NCBI RefSeq assembly: GCF_000024005.1
Contig: NC_013132.1
Location: forward strand, 4,644,001 to 4,708,000
Direction of reading: 5' to 3'
Source: Chitinophaga pinensis DSM 2588
Lineage (GTDB): Bacteria; Bacteroidota; Bacteroidia; Chitinophagales; Chitinophagaceae
Length of the DNA: 64,000 nucleotides
Both the position numbers and the translations under genes were made by a program. Below are positions 1 through 9,797 of this stretch, piece by piece; position 1 is the stretch's first letter; each line of letters begins with the position of its first letter. The notes beneath the pieces are model-generated. The model did not search any database. It saw nothing but the letters and a program-made list of their open reading frames with translations, and had not been told where the DNA came from.

Positions 1-225
1 GATCGCGTTGTCAAATTTTACGTCTGCTTCAAATATGTTCACATTCTCGTCACGGAGTTTCACCTGGTCATTAACGGTAAATCCGGTTGCTATCTGGGTT
101 ACTGAGGCATACATACGGGGTTTGCCGAGGGTAAAAACAAACGCGGCAACAATGGCGATGATGGTACTTACGATGATCCACCATTTCTTTTTCAGCAGGG
201 CTTTAACGAAATATATTATATCCAT
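1..225 (-). CDS. Wzz/GumC-like polysaccharide chain-length protein, N-terminal part only
   Basis: Only the first 75 codons are present; the gene runs off the left edge. The reading starts at an ATG on the minus strand (base 225) and is open to base 1. The peptide begins MDIIYFVKALLKKKWW, followed by a hydrophobic stretch (about residues 16-34) and then periplasmic-type sequence. This layout of a short cytoplasmic N-terminus with KKKWW just before TM1 is typical of Wzz/GumC polysaccharide co-polymerases, which set chain length in the inner membrane. The neighbouring glycosyltransferases and flippase agree with this. The C-terminal half, including any tyrosine-kinase fusion, cannot be seen. Confidence 0.7.
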   Translation of the reverse strand, partial: MDIIYFVKALLKKKWWIIVSTIIAIVAAFVFTLGKPRMYASVTQIATGFTVNDQVKLRDENVNIFEADVKFDNAI

Positions 226-306
226 ATTAATTGTAATTATTTAACATCTGTAGCGTGCAAAAAAATCCGGTTTACCCGGATCTTTTTGGGAGAAAACTGG
301 TAAAGC

Positions 307-3300
307 TTAATGCTTTACCAGTTTAACCATCTTGGTTTCCCCGTTCTTACCGCTAATGCGGAGCAAGTAGAGACCAGGAGCACTAATCCGTGAACCGGTA
401 TTAATGCGCAGGGTACTGTTACCTGCAGGAACGGAGCCCTTATAATCTGAGTACATCAGTCGGCCAGCCATGTCGAAGATCTCTATTCTTACTGCTGTTT
501 CAGCTTTCAGTACTATATCAACGTTAAATTGATTGTCAAATGGATTCGGATAAACCTTAGTGTCTCCGAAGTCAGCGGTCTTGTTGATCAGGGCTACAGC
601 AGGAGCGGAAACTGCTACTGTATTATCGCCGAGTGTGAGTCTTGCACCCAGTTCCTGCGGATCAACCGGACCATCTTCATTTTGTGTAGCCGGATCGATA
701 TGGCCTCTGATAGTCAGGGCAGCGATCAGACCGTAACGGGATGTAGCAGTACCTGGATCAACATCGATGTGAATCTTACCATTTGCATCAGGAGAGATAT
801 CTCTGATGGTTACTACACCGCTCTTGTTCATAGAAGCATTCAGTAATGCCATCCGTGTACCGTTTACAGTGTATTTACCGGTGATGTCTTCCCACTCAGT
901 TGAGCTACCGAAGAATACCAGGTCATATTTCAGTGTCTGGTTCAGTCCGGTGATGTTGAAGTCTGCGTGGTTACCAGGGAACAGACCGTAGTTTTCAACC
1001 ATTACGTTATCAGGATAAACACCACTGTTATTGCCGGTGTTCACACCTGCGGAGTACATACCATCGAAGTTTTCCAGGATGGTGATGCCGATGCCGGTTG
1101 TGTTGCTCTGTCCGTCCTTCATGTTGCTGATCACTGTACCGGACTGTGGACGCATACCTGTGTTGTTCCATGGGGCAGGAGCTACCAGCAGTTCACTGAA
1201 GTTCACCTGTACGCTGAAACCAGGAGTAGTCGCCGCAGCTGCGTTGCTGTAATCGGAGTTACCGAGCAGACTTGTAGCGCGTACTTTATAGTAGTATTTC
1301 TGGTTTACGCTCAGGTTGTTGTCGGTGTAAGTTACGGTATTTGCTGCGAGTGTAGTTACCAGACTGTAGCTGCCACCGGAAATGGCGCGCCATACCTGAT
1401 AACCTGTTTCGTTGTTTGCTCTGTCAGCCCAATCCAGTTTGATTGATTTCGCGCCGGTCGCTCCTGCACGGAGGTTCAGCGGATTCACAACCGGTGTCTG
1501 AAGGGCGTCGTATTCTTCCAGTACCAGTGTGTTCATATACATGTAGTAGCCGGCCTGGGTTTTGTTCACCAGGATGTTGATCTCACCGTTGGCATTTGGC
1601 GTCACACCATTGATCTGTTTAGTCAGAGAGGTATTGTATGACGGATCAATTACCACACTGTCAGTGCCGATGGTGAATCTCGCCTTGGCAGCCACACCGA
1701 AGTTCAGACTACTAAAGAACACAACATTATAACGTTTCGCATTGTTCAAACCGGACAGTCTTACTGTATGGGTAATGTTTCTGCTGTCATATACCGCAGA
1801 GCGCATTACGTTATCCGGATAGATACCGGAGTTGTCATAAGTGCTCATACCGGCAGCGGTAGCATCATTTTCCCAGTTTTCAACAAATGTCATGTTGATA
1901 CCGGTCGCAAAACCTGATTCATCCAGTGCGTTGGTAAATCTTGTACCAGCGTAAGGGAATCCTGCCACATTGTTCCATGGAGTAGCAGCCGGATTGCTGG
2001 ATGAGAAGTTGAAGTAGATGCTCTTGGTATTCTTGTCTGAAACAAGCACGTTAAAGGTACTGCTGGACGCTGCGCCCTGGTTGTCTGTAGCTGTCAGGGT
2101 TACTGCATAGCTACCCAGGTTGTTAGCGGTCGGGTTGAAGCTGAAGGTACCGGCGCCATTACCATTGTCGGTAAAGTTACCGAAGGCAGGCAGGCCGCTT
2201 ACAGTCAGCGTTACGGTGTTACCCAGATCGCCCTGTGCCTGTACATTGAACTGTGCGGATGCATCAGCTTTCAGTTTAATGTCAGCGATATCATTGATAT
2301 GTGGCGGTTTAACCGGAACATTCACACCTGCGATGTTGCTGTAGCCAGTAGATACGCCAGCAGAGTTGGAAGCACTGATCTTGTAGTAATAGTGAGTATT
2401 ACCATGCACGGTGCTGTCCACATAAGCATTAGCAGTTGCGCTATTCAGGCTGCCCAGCAGGCTGTAGGTGCCAAGGCTGTCTGTAGCACGGTGTACTCTG
2501 TAGCCGGTAGCATTGTAAGCGATGTTTGTCCAGCTCAGGGATACATTACCATTTGCTTCTGCAGCGGTAAGGTCTTTAGGCGCAGCAGGTACCGTACCGT
2601 CGTCCAGGATGGCATTCACCTCGATAGCGCCCAGGTAACCTACCTGTGTACCATTGGCAACTGCCATGTTAAAGTTGATTTCACCCTGTGCATTAGGCGC
2701 GATGTTATCAAAGTTTGCAGTGACAGTGGTATTACCCTGTACATCGATCGGTTTGCTTACGCCATTCATGGTGAATATTGTAGTACCGTTGTTTGCCTGT
2801 ACAGACCAGGAACTACCTGCGAAGAATTTGAAAGAGTATTTCCTGGTGGCGTCGAGACCAGTCAGTTTACCGTTGATTGAATTATCAGAATTGAAGATAC
2901 CAGGGTAAGAACCGAAGAAGTAGTATTCTCTCAGTACTACGTCAGGGTAGACACCGCTGTTGTTACCGGTAACAGCACCTTCGTTCCAGGAGTACCAGTT
3001 GCCCGTCAGTAACTGCAGACCAACATTGGTAGTTTCGCCTTTATCATTTTTCAGGTTGCTGGTTGACACCGTGGTGATGTTGTTCCATGGAGCCGGTGCG
3101 TCTGTCTGATGTTTGAAGCGAACGAAGAACTTGTAGTTCGGATCCTTATCAGCAATGGTAACGGTGAATGTTTTGTTGTCAGTACCGCCATTACCGTCTA
3201 CGATGGCCACTTTCACGTTGTACACACCTGCATCTGCGTAACCAGGATTGATGTTCAGGGTAGCAGAACGGTTGTTACCGGAGATAGAAATGAATGAGGG

Positions 3301-6300
3301 CAGAGATACACCAGACCATGTGAGCGCGTCTGATGCATTCTGATCAGCAGCTGCAAGCGATAGCTGCTGAACGTCGCCCTCATTCAAGGAAACGTTGGCA
3401 ATTGAGGTTATGATAGGGCTGTAATTGTCATTGATGGTGAGGTTGAAGGTAACCGTGTCCTTACCGCCAAATGCGTCTGTCGCGATCACTGCCAGGTTAG
3501 GGTAGCTACCCTGCAGACCAACATTCGGTGTTACTTTCAGGAAGGAACCCTGTGCGTCGGAAGCAAGTGTTACAAAAGAAGGCAGGTTAGCGCCGGACAG
3601 GGTGATCGCATCTTCATCCGGATCAGTTGCCACAACCGGGATACGTGTTTCCACATCATAGCGGGCTGACTGGTTAGCGATATCCTGGATTACCGGACGA
3701 TTATTACCGGTAGTCGCTGTGGCGTTGGAAGAGTAAGCGGAGGTACCACCGTCGCCTTTCGCACGTACACGGTATACATACTGCTGGTTTGCATACAGCG
3801 CTGTATCCGTATAGTTATTAGTGCCGGCAACTACGGTATCGAGGCTCTTAACAGTTACGAAAGTATTGCTGGTACCGAAGGAACGCTGAATGTCGAAGCC
3901 TTTGGTATTTACGTCGTTATTGGTATTGGTCCAGCTCAGTATGATACTGGATGGAGAGGCTGCATTGGCAGCGACATTTGAAGGAGCCGCAGGAGCTGCA
4001 GGCAGTGTTGGTGTTACCACACTGTAGAATGGCAGATTCTGGGCGGCCAACTGGCTGATTTCAGCCTGTGTCAGTGCCTGACCGATAATGGCCACATTAT
4101 CCATGTTACCCCTGTAGAAGGTACCTGTAGAGTTAAATGCGTTGGTACCATTGTTTGAACCCAGGCGGGAGTTGTTGGTCGTTGTACCTACCGAACTGTA
4201 GTTCGTGTTCAGGGTACCTGCCAGATCACCGTTCAGATACATGCGGAGTACACCGGTGCTGCCGCTTCCGGAGAATACCAGTGCCACATGTGTCCAGTTG
4301 GTGCTGGTGAAGGCAGTGGATATCAGGGTACGGACGCTATTGTTAGCGATACCTGCTTCGAGTTTATTGGCATTGATACGCAGTGCCAGACCGTTGTCGC
4401 TGCCACCCATATCCAGGAGGATGCGGTTATTGTCTGTTACTGTCGGTTTGATCCACATCGACACTGTGCGACCGCTGAATGCGTCGTGCAGGAAGCCGCT
4501 GGAGCTACCGCCGATGGTAACATAAGCGCTGGTACCATTAAATACCGCTGCATGTGTACCTTCTATTTCATCAGTGGTCGTGTAGGTCATTGCATTCGCA
4601 GTACCATTATTTGCATTGATGGAGATATCAGATACGGCATTGTTGAAGGGATATACTGCCAGCCATGGATAACCGGTGGACTGTGCAGATTCACCGAATT
4701 GACCTATTGCGCGTACTTTATAATAGTAGCGGGTATTGGCAGCAACCGTATTATCAACCAGGGAGGTTGCATTGGCATTCGTTTTTCCTATTACGGAATA
4801 AGTACCGGTAGCAGTAGCGCTGCGATACAGTTCGAAGCCTGTTTCGTTGTTGCTGTTGTCAGTCCAGCTCAGATTTACTTTGTTGAAAGCAGGAGCGGTA
4901 GCGCCGAATATTACCGGTGCAGTAGGTGCGTTGCCTGGCATAGTCAGGGTATCGCCCAGATACTGATCAGGAATATTGGTAAGGCTATTAATGTTCAGAG
5001 CTGTTGATCTCCAGCGGATGTTCATTGCCTGGCCGCCGGTGCCCTGGAAGTAAGCGGCAGTGATCGGATATACACCTGCATTCAGGTTGATCGCAGCACT
5101 GCTCACCTGCGTGGTACCGTGTGCACCGTCGTTGTTTACAGTAGAAGTACCGCTGTAGCTGTAAGGGATGTTTACCCAAAGTTTACTACCGTCGTCAGAG
5201 TTGGTGCCGAAGTAGTAAGTACCGGAAACAGGGATGGTGATGAAACCAGTCCACATGATCGCGTAGTTGGTTTCCCTGTTTCTTACTGTAATATCGGTAT
5301 TGGCAGATCTGCCTGTTTCAAGCGGTGTCAGGTTGTTGAAGTTAGGCAGAGTGGAATAAGTGCCTTCGTAATATTTGTAGGCAAGACCTTTATTCACGGT
5401 AGCAGCAGTTACCTGGTTGCTAGGAGCGGAGAGGTTCCCCGCCGCATCTTTGGCTACTACATAGAAGTTATACACTTTTCTGTCGGTCAGACCGTAGGTC
5501 ACCATGGTGAGCTGTGTACCATCAACAGAATAAGCTTTGGCATTATTTACATAGATATCATATCCGGCAATGCCTACATCGTCAGTAGCGGCAGTCCAGC
5601 TAAGTGAAACCGAGCTGGTGGTAGTGTTGGTCACTAACAGGTTTTGCGGAGCAGTTGGTTTCACACCGTCGGTCTGGGTAGTACCAGATGCTTCCGTAGA
5701 AACCGGACCTGCGCCGTTGGCATTTACAGGACGGATAACATAATAATATTTTGTGTTGGAGGCTAATCCATTGTCGTTGAACGCCAATATATCGGCGGCT
5801 ACTTTTCCTACCAGCTTATAGTTGTTGCCAGGAGTAGTAGTGCGATAGATTTCAAAACCAGTTTCATTGTTCTGAGGATTTGCTTTGTCTGTCCAGTTGA
5901 GGGTCAGCTGTGTCTGTGAAACAGAAGTCACAGTAGCGCCGCCTACTGCATCCGGCAGGTTCGTACCAGCTGCAGCAATTACTTTGTAAGGGCTGGAGAA
6001 GCTGCTTGCGCAACCAAATTGTTCTGTCACACGTGCGATATACTGACCTACGCCAACCGTCAGGGTGTTGGTATTACCCAGGCTGGTGGTACCACCTACT
6101 GTACGCCATTCGTAAGAGGCATAACCAGCAGGCAGCTGCAGTGTAACGGTGGTGCTGCCATCCGGAGCTGGCAGTATATTGGTGGCAAGACTGTCTATAG
6201 AGATAGGCGGCGTTACTGTAGCCGTCTTTGTTTTAATAACGAGTGGGGTAGGGGAGAACTCTGACCATGCACCGTTAGCAGTCCTTTTTACCCTTACAGC

Positions 6301-7311
6301 GTAAGTACCGAGTGAATTAACGGTAATACTGTTTCCGGTAGCGTTAGGGATGGTGTTGCCGTCTTTCTGCCATTCGTATGCGGAGAAACCTGGCGGGATA
6401 CCAATTACCAGGCTAAAGGTTTCACCGGGACAGAATTCAGAACGACCTGTCAGCGGCCATGGATTCAGTGCGTTTGCCCTGTTCATGAATGGCACAAAGT
6501 CTGGTTCCGCCCAGGCTGTGTTCCAGGTACCATGTCCAAGATTGGGATAAAGGGTGTATTTAAGATCTGCTCCGGCGTTTTGATAGGCCGTAACAACTGT
6601 GTTTGCGGTGTAAGGAGCGGGTGCATTGTCCAAACCTCCCTGGAAGTACCATAAGGAGGTAAATTTGAGTTTATTAATGTTGTCGGTTGTGGCGTCGCCA
6701 TTGGCAATACCACTCATTGGCATTACAGCAGCGAAGTATTGTGGATAGCGTTCTGAGAAAGCCCAGGACCCGTAACCACCGGCAGAGAGACCGTTTACGA
6801 TCACTCTGTTCAGGTCACCTTTTACCTGGATGGAGAGGCTGTCCAGTAATTCTTTAATGATGTCAAACTGGCCATTGCCCCAGTTTCCATCAGCAGTTTG
6901 TCCATAAAAGAGGAATCCGTCAAAGTTGCCATTGTCCGTCTGGGTTTCGAAGTTTTGGCCACCGTGCAGGAGCTGGTATTCGTTGTCGTAAACGGTACCA
7001 CCTTCACCACGGCCATGAAGGAAAACGAAAATAGGGTACTTTTTTCCGTCAGCAACATTATGTTGATAGGTCTTAGGAAATTTGAGACGGAAGTTAAGTC
7101 CCTTGTAAATATAGCATTTGAAATCGGAGGTATTCCAGCCCATACGGGTGGTTTTAACCCACTTCCCGATGCGGCCGAAAGCAGGCGCTGTTGGGGGTGA
7201 GGCTGAGTTGTACACAACAATGGGGTCTGCAGGGTTCAAGGCTTGCTGCGCATGAGCCGTACCTGCAAAGAGCATCAGAATGCCGATAAGTAAGTGTACA
7301 GTTCTTTTCAT
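307..7311 (-). CDS. Giant T9SS-secreted esterase with FN3, PA14, LamG and Ig-like modules
   Basis: A 2,334-residue secreted multidomain protein. The start is taken at the ATG at 7309-7311, which gives a clean signal peptide (about residues 1-22, ending AHAQQ); an upstream in-frame start adds 24 residues that hide it. Residues about 60-280 are an alpha/beta-hydrolase of the PHB-depolymerase/feruloyl-esterase type: HGRGEGG near residue 99, the nucleophile elbow GLSAG with Ser176, and likely Asp228 and His260. Next come an Ig-like segment, several fibronectin type III domains, a PA14-like domain (about 655-790), a LamG/concanavalin-type domain, two cadherin-like segments, and three copies of a roughly 190-residue domain marked by PWNN and GVYPD. 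The end (KVYPNPFDNQF... to GLYLLRISG) is a type A T9SS sorting domain. It probably acts at the cell surface on acylated glycan; the substrate is unknown. Confidence 0.85.
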   Translation of the reverse strand: MKRTVHLLIGILMLFAGTAHAQQALNPADPIVVYNSASPPTAPAFGRIGKWVKTTRMGWNTSDFKCYIYKGLNFRLKFPKTYQHNVADGKKYPIFVFLHGRGEGGTVYDNEYQLLHGGQNFETQTDNGNFDGFLFYGQTADGNWGNGQFDIIKELLDSLSIQVKGDLNRVIVNGLSAGGYGSWAFSERYPQYFAAVMPMSGIANGDATTDNINKLKFTSLWYFQGGLDNAPAPYTANTVVTAYQNAGADLKYTLYPNLGHGTWNTAWAEPDFVPFMNRANALNPWPLTGRSEFCPGETFSLVIGIPPGFSAYEWQKDGNTIPNATGNSITVNSLGTYAVRVKRTANGAWSEFSPTPLVIKTKTATVTPPISIDSLATNILPAPDGSTTVTLQLPAGYASYEWRTVGGTTSLGNTNTLTVGVGQYIARVTEQFGCASSFSSPYKVIAAAGTNLPDAVGGATVTSVSQTQLTLNWTDKANPQNNETGFEIYRTTTPGNNYKLVGKVAADILAFNDNGLASNTKYYYVIRPVNANGAGPVSTEASGTTQTDGVKPTAPQNLLVTNTTTSSVSLSWTAATDDVGIAGYDIYVNNAKAYSVDGTQLTMVTYGLTDRKVYNFYVVAKDAAGNLSAPSNQVTAATVNKGLAYKYYEGTYSTLPNFNNLTPLETGRSANTDITVRNRETNYAIMWTGFITIPVSGTYYFGTNSDDGSKLWVNIPYSYSGTSTVNNDGAHGTTQVSSAAINLNAGVYPITAAYFQGTGGQAMNIRWRSTALNINSLTNIPDQYLGDTLTMPGNAPTAPVIFGATAPAFNKVNLSWTDNSNNETGFELYRSATATGTYSVIGKTNANATSLVDNTVAANTRYYYKVRAIGQFGESAQSTGYPWLAVYPFNNAVSDISINANNGTANAMTYTTTDEIEGTHAAVFNGTSAYVTIGGSSSGFLHDAFSGRTVSMWIKPTVTDNNRILLDMGGSDNGLALRINANKLEAGIANNSVRTLISTAFTSTNWTHVALVFSGSGSTGVLRMYLNGDLAGTLNTNYSSVGTTTNNSRLGSNNGTNAFNSTGTFYRGNMDNVAIIGQALTQAEISQLAAQNLPFYSVVTPTLPAAPAAPSNVAANAASPSSIILSWTNTNNDVNTKGFDIQRSFGTSNTFVTVKSLDTVVAGTNNYTDTALYANQQYVYRVRAKGDGGTSAYSSNATATTGNNRPVIQDIANQSARYDVETRIPVVATDPDEDAITLSGANLPSFVTLASDAQGSFLKVTPNVGLQGSYPNLAVIATDAFGGKDTVTFNLTINDNYSPIITSIANVSLNEGDVQQLSLAAADQNASDALTWSGVSLPSFISISGNNRSATLNINPGYADAGVYNVKVAIVDGNGGTDNKTFTVTIADKDPNYKFFVRFKHQTDAPAPWNNITTVSTSNLKNDKGETTNVGLQLLTGNWYSWNEGAVTGNNSGVYPDVVLREYYFFGSYPGIFNSDNSINGKLTGLDATRKYSFKFFAGSSWSVQANNGTTIFTMNGVSKPIDVQGNTTVTANFDNIAPNAQGEINFNMAVANGTQVGYLGAIEVNAILDDGTVPAAPKDLTAAEANGNVSLSWTNIAYNATGYRVHRATDSLGTYSLLGSLNSATANAYVDSTVHGNTHYYYKISASNSAGVSTGYSNIAGVNVPVKPPHINDIADIKLKADASAQFNVQAQGDLGNTVTLTVSGLPAFGNFTDNGNGAGTFSFNPTANNLGSYAVTLTATDNQGAASSSTFNVLVSDKNTKSIYFNFSSSNPAATPWNNVAGFPYAGTRFTNALDESGFATGINMTFVENWENDATAAGMSTYDNSGIYPDNVMRSAVYDSRNITHTVRLSGLNNAKRYNVVFFSSLNFGVAAKARFTIGTDSVVIDPSYNTSLTKQINGVTPNANGEINILVNKTQAGYYMYMNTLVLEEYDALQTPVVNPLNLRAGATGAKSIKLDWADRANNETGYQVWRAISGGSYSLVTTLAANTVTYTDNNLSVNQKYYYKVRATSLLGNSDYSNAAAATTPGFSVQVNFSELLVAPAPWNNTGMRPQSGTVISNMKDGQSNTTGIGITILENFDGMYSAGVNTGNNSGVYPDNVMVENYGLFPGNHADFNITGLNQTLKYDLVFFGSSTEWEDITGKYTVNGTRMALLNASMNKSGVVTIRDISPDANGKIHIDVDPGTATSRYGLIAALTIRGHIDPATQNEDGPVDPQELGARLTLGDNTVAVSAPAVALINKTADFGDTKVYPNPFDNQFNVDIVLKAETAVRIEIFDMAGRLMYSDYKGSVPAGNSTLRINTGSRISAPGLYLLRISGKNGETKMVKLVKH

Positions 7312-7682
7312 AAAAGAATTATAAATTTTGGACAATCGGGGATTTAACCCGGTAATTAGCCGAAATAGAAAATAATAACCCAAAGCACTTCGTGCAGGTC
7401 AGATCAGAGGAGATGGTAAAACTAGAATGGAGCAGACGAGAAATCGATCAACTCTCAAGATTGGCTTTTATGTAGGATGAGGTTAGGAATTATATCACAC
7501 TATGAAGCTCTCTTACGTCGATAGATAAGGAATAAGCCTAGTGTACTCGGTTCAAGTTCCAAAAGTAAGTGTATATTTTTACAGTTGAAATACTTTTTAG
7601 TGAAAATCTGTTTTTTGACGGTGAATGATATAAATACGTTCGTGAAACAAAAAAACTCAACAGTAAGTGTAAAAGTTACACG
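7312..7682 (-). other. Intergenic region with long leader of the giant esterase
   Basis: This 371-base gap separates the upstream GT2 gene from the esterase; no gene was found. A perfect Bacteroidota -7 box TACTTTTG lies on the minus strand at 7560-7567. The spot about 19 bases upstream reads TTTC rather than TTTG. If used, it gives a leader of roughly 245 bases. Within the leader a small C/G-rich hairpin (CCGGG/CCCCG type) lies some 35-50 bases before the ATG. A weak hairpin (GTGTAA/TTACAC, 7667-7681) followed on the minus strand by a T-rich run may end the GT2 transcript. Confidence 0.4.
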
Positions 7683-8873
7683 TCAGCCTACTGTCAGCTG
7701 CCGTTGCGAACGGTCCCATACGGCAGATTGTTTTTTTCTCAGAAAACGGCCAAAACCCTGATACACAGCTACATTCATAAAGACAAAGTAAAAAGGGATA
7801 TAGAATAATTTACTTTTTACCTGCCGTTTGGCCAGCACATATCCTACTAAAGCCATGCCATAAAAAACAATTTGTGCTGCAAGAAACAACCAATATACGA
7901 AAGGAGCTCCGGTAACACAGAGGATGATATTAGTAAGTAGTGCTAACAACAGGCATAGGGGAGCGGCCGTCCAGCGTGATACCCGGTGCGACACATATTG
8001 CCAGGTGATTTTTGGATAACGGAAGAAATTCAGCAGGTCCATTAAACGGCTCATGGACTGAAAACCGCCGGCTGCAATACGCACTTTACGTTTATATTCA
8101 TCTTCCAGCGAGGCAGAAGGCGTTTCCTGGGCATAGGCGTCAGGGGCGTAAGCCACCCGGTATCCTTTCTTATTAATACCAAAGGAGATCATAAAGTCAT
8201 CCAGGATGGTATCCGCCGGAATATCCTCATATAAAGCGGTACGCACGGCAAACAGTTCGCCGGCAGCCCCCATTACACTATACAATTCTGCATCCCATTT
8301 TTTCAGCAGGGATTCGTATTTCCAGTACATTCCTTCTCCGGCGCCTTCGGCTTCTGCCTGGTCAGCCACGAGTATCTTTTTCTCGCCTGCTACCGCACCG
8401 GTAGTTTCATCTTTAAAATGACGCATCAGGCAAAGTGCTACATCGTTATTTAATAAGGTGTTGGCGTCAGAGAAAACAACGAAGGGGGTCTTTACGTGTT
8501 TCATGGCGCGGTTAACCGCCATGGTCTTCCCTTTACGCTCTGGTTCGTAGAGCAGGGTAATACGCGGGTAACTCCTTATTATATTATTGGTATCATCGGA
8601 AGACCCGTCTGTCACAAAGATGATCTGCATTTTGTCTTCCGGATAATTCAATGAAAGTGTATTCAGGATCTTTTCTTTTATAAATGCGGCTTCATTATAA
8701 GCAGCCACCATAAATGTTACTTCCGGGGTATAAGGTGCATCGTCTCCAATATGTTGGATTTTTACGAAATAACGACGTATCTTAATTACTATATATAGTA
8801 ACAGTCCATAGCCTACATAGCTATAGCAAACAAGAAAAATACTGCACCAGAAAATCAGTGAGATCACAGTCAT
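7683..8873 (-). CDS. Membrane glycosyltransferase, family GT2
   Basis: A 396-residue processive-type GT2 glycosyltransferase, probably building a polysaccharide backbone from nucleotide sugars at the inner membrane. An N-terminal membrane segment (residues about 5-28) precedes the GT-A domain, which shows the nucleotide-binding TDGSSDD, a metal-binding FSDAN, the acceptor-site LDDF, and a basic KRKVR in place of the QxxRW box. Two or three further hydrophobic helices follow (about 300-380). This fold resembles PgaC/cellulose-synthase-like enzymes. It lies upstream of the giant esterase on the same strand, 371 bases away, and diverges from the sugar-transferase operon. Start: ATG at 8871-8873. 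The sugar specificity cannot be read from sequence. Confidence 0.85.
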   Translation of the reverse strand: MTVISLIFWCSIFLVCYSYVGYGLLLYIVIKIRRYFVKIQHIGDDAPYTPEVTFMVAAYNEAAFIKEKILNTLSLNYPEDKMQIIFVTDGSSDDTNNIIRSYPRITLLYEPERKGKTMAVNRAMKHVKTPFVVFSDANTLLNNDVALCLMRHFKDETTGAVAGEKKILVADQAEAEGAGEGMYWKYESLLKKWDAELYSVMGAAGELFAVRTALYEDIPADTILDDFMISFGINKKGYRVAYAPDAYAQETPSASLEDEYKRKVRIAAGGFQSMSRLMDLLNFFRYPKITWQYVSHRVSRWTAAPLCLLLALLTNIILCVTGAPFVYWLFLAAQIVFYGMALVGYVLAKRQVKSKLFYIPFYFVFMNVAVYQGFGRFLRKKQSAVWDRSQRQLTVG

Positions 8874-8947
8874 AGATCAATGTAGTTAAGGGGTACTCGG
8901 AGCGCCTGTAGCGTGTTTACATAACAATCCCACATGGGTATCCGGAG

Positions 8948-8955
8948 CAAAAGTA
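8948..8955 (-). promoter_or_regulatory. Candidate -7 box for the GT2 gene at 7683-8873
   Basis: The minus strand reads TACTTTTG here, a perfect match to the Bacteroidota TAnnTTTG -7 element, about 75 bases before the ATG. No good TTTG is found 19 bases further upstream, so only half of the promoter is supported. Confidence 0.4.
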
Positions 8956-9151
8956 GAATAATTGTGCAGTATTTCTCAGCAGTGCATGCTACATTTAAAA
9001 AAAATAATCCCCTGACCTGCAAGAATATCCGTTCACGATAATTTATAGCGCATTCACCCAATAAAAGCCACCGTTTACGAAAAACATATGGCGAAATGAA
9101 TAAAGTATTATATTTTTACATCGTTGTTGTATAAACAAGCAATTAAGAAAA

Positions 9152-9183
9152 TTTTACCGCTTGCACTTTATCAATTACTTTTG
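9152..9183 (+). promoter_or_regulatory. Candidate promoter of the polysaccharide operon
   Basis: TTTT at 9152-9155, a 20-base gap, then a perfect TACTTTTG at 9176-9183. This fits the Bacteroidota consensus TTTG-N19-TAnnTTTG with one mismatch in the -33 box. It would drive the response regulator and probably the glycosyltransferase genes after it, with a leader of about 125 bases. Confidence 0.5.
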
Positions 9184-9313
9184 TACTTTAGTGTAAGTAT
9201 TTTGAGAAACCATATTTGAGTCATTTCTTTCATATCCCCTGAGAAACTGTTTTTAGTTCCATAAAACCTTATCCAATTTAAAGCCAACGAAGATAAATTT
9301 CTGATACCCTGAA

Positions 9314-9745
9314 ATGGTATTGGATCGATTAGTAATATTAAATTGGTTAAAGGTGAAAAAAACAGTTTTAATAATAGATGATAGTTTACCCATCCGATAT
9401 TTACTTGAGGTAATGCTAAACAGAACATACAACGTCGTATCAGCTTGCGACGGTCTGGCTGCAATGGCTTGGCTCAAGAATGGCAACATCCCCGATCTCG
9501 TTATCACAGACCTCCAGATGCCAAACATCAACGGATGGGAACTCATAGAGTTCATGACAGAGAGCAATCTGTACCAGCATATACCTTTAATGGTGCTTTC
9601 CGGTGTACACGACACTAAAGAATCTTTTGCAAACATCCGCCCCGGAAATATCAAAACGATTATCAAAAAGCCTTTTGATCCGGTTATCTTACTGGATACA
9701 ATTGATCATGTATTGAAAGCGCAGCATGTCCCTGCTTTCTCTTAG
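9314..9745 (+). CDS. Receiver-only response regulator
   Basis: A 143-residue single-domain response regulator of the CheY type with no output domain. The acidic pocket (IIDDS, residues 20-24), the phospho-acceptor Asp66 (in VITDLQMP), Ser96 and the conserved Lys119 (IKKPFD) are all present, so it should be phosphorylatable. The start is unsure: the ATG gives a 13-residue extension, while a GTG at 9353 would begin exactly at KKTVLIIDD. It is the first gene before the sugar-transferase operon, 52 bases upstream of a transferase whose own N-terminus is a degenerate receiver. This hints at a regulatory partnership. No histidine kinase lies next to it. Confidence 0.85.
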   Translation: MVLDRLVILNWLKVKKTVLIIDDSLPIRYLLEVMLNRTYNVVSACDGLAAMAWLKNGNIPDLVITDLQMPNINGWELIEFMTESNLYQHIPLMVLSGVHDTKESFANIRPGNIKTIIKKPFDPVILLDTIDHVLKAQHVPAFS

Positions 9746-9797
9746 CATATAATTATATTGTTATAATCAGTATGTAACCATTAATTCCTTTGTTAGC

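Larger units (their letters stand above)
8874..9313. other. AT-rich divergent intergenic region
   Basis: This 440-base stretch separates the minus-strand GT2 gene from the plus-strand response regulator. It is AT-rich, particularly 9080-9330, and holds a -7 box for each direction. A 63-codon minus-strand frame inside it has no recognisable features and is not called. No RNA gene or repeat was recognised. Confidence 0.5.

Noticed and set aside
8..244. Plus-strand open frame at the left edge
   Set aside because: It lies opposite the Wzz-like reading, which has a sensible KKKWW-plus-membrane-helix N-terminus; the plus frame has no family features.
8870..9061. 63-codon minus-strand frame before the GT2 gene
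   Set aside because: It contains the predicted -7 box of the GT2 gene and has no signal peptide, motif or homologue I recognise.
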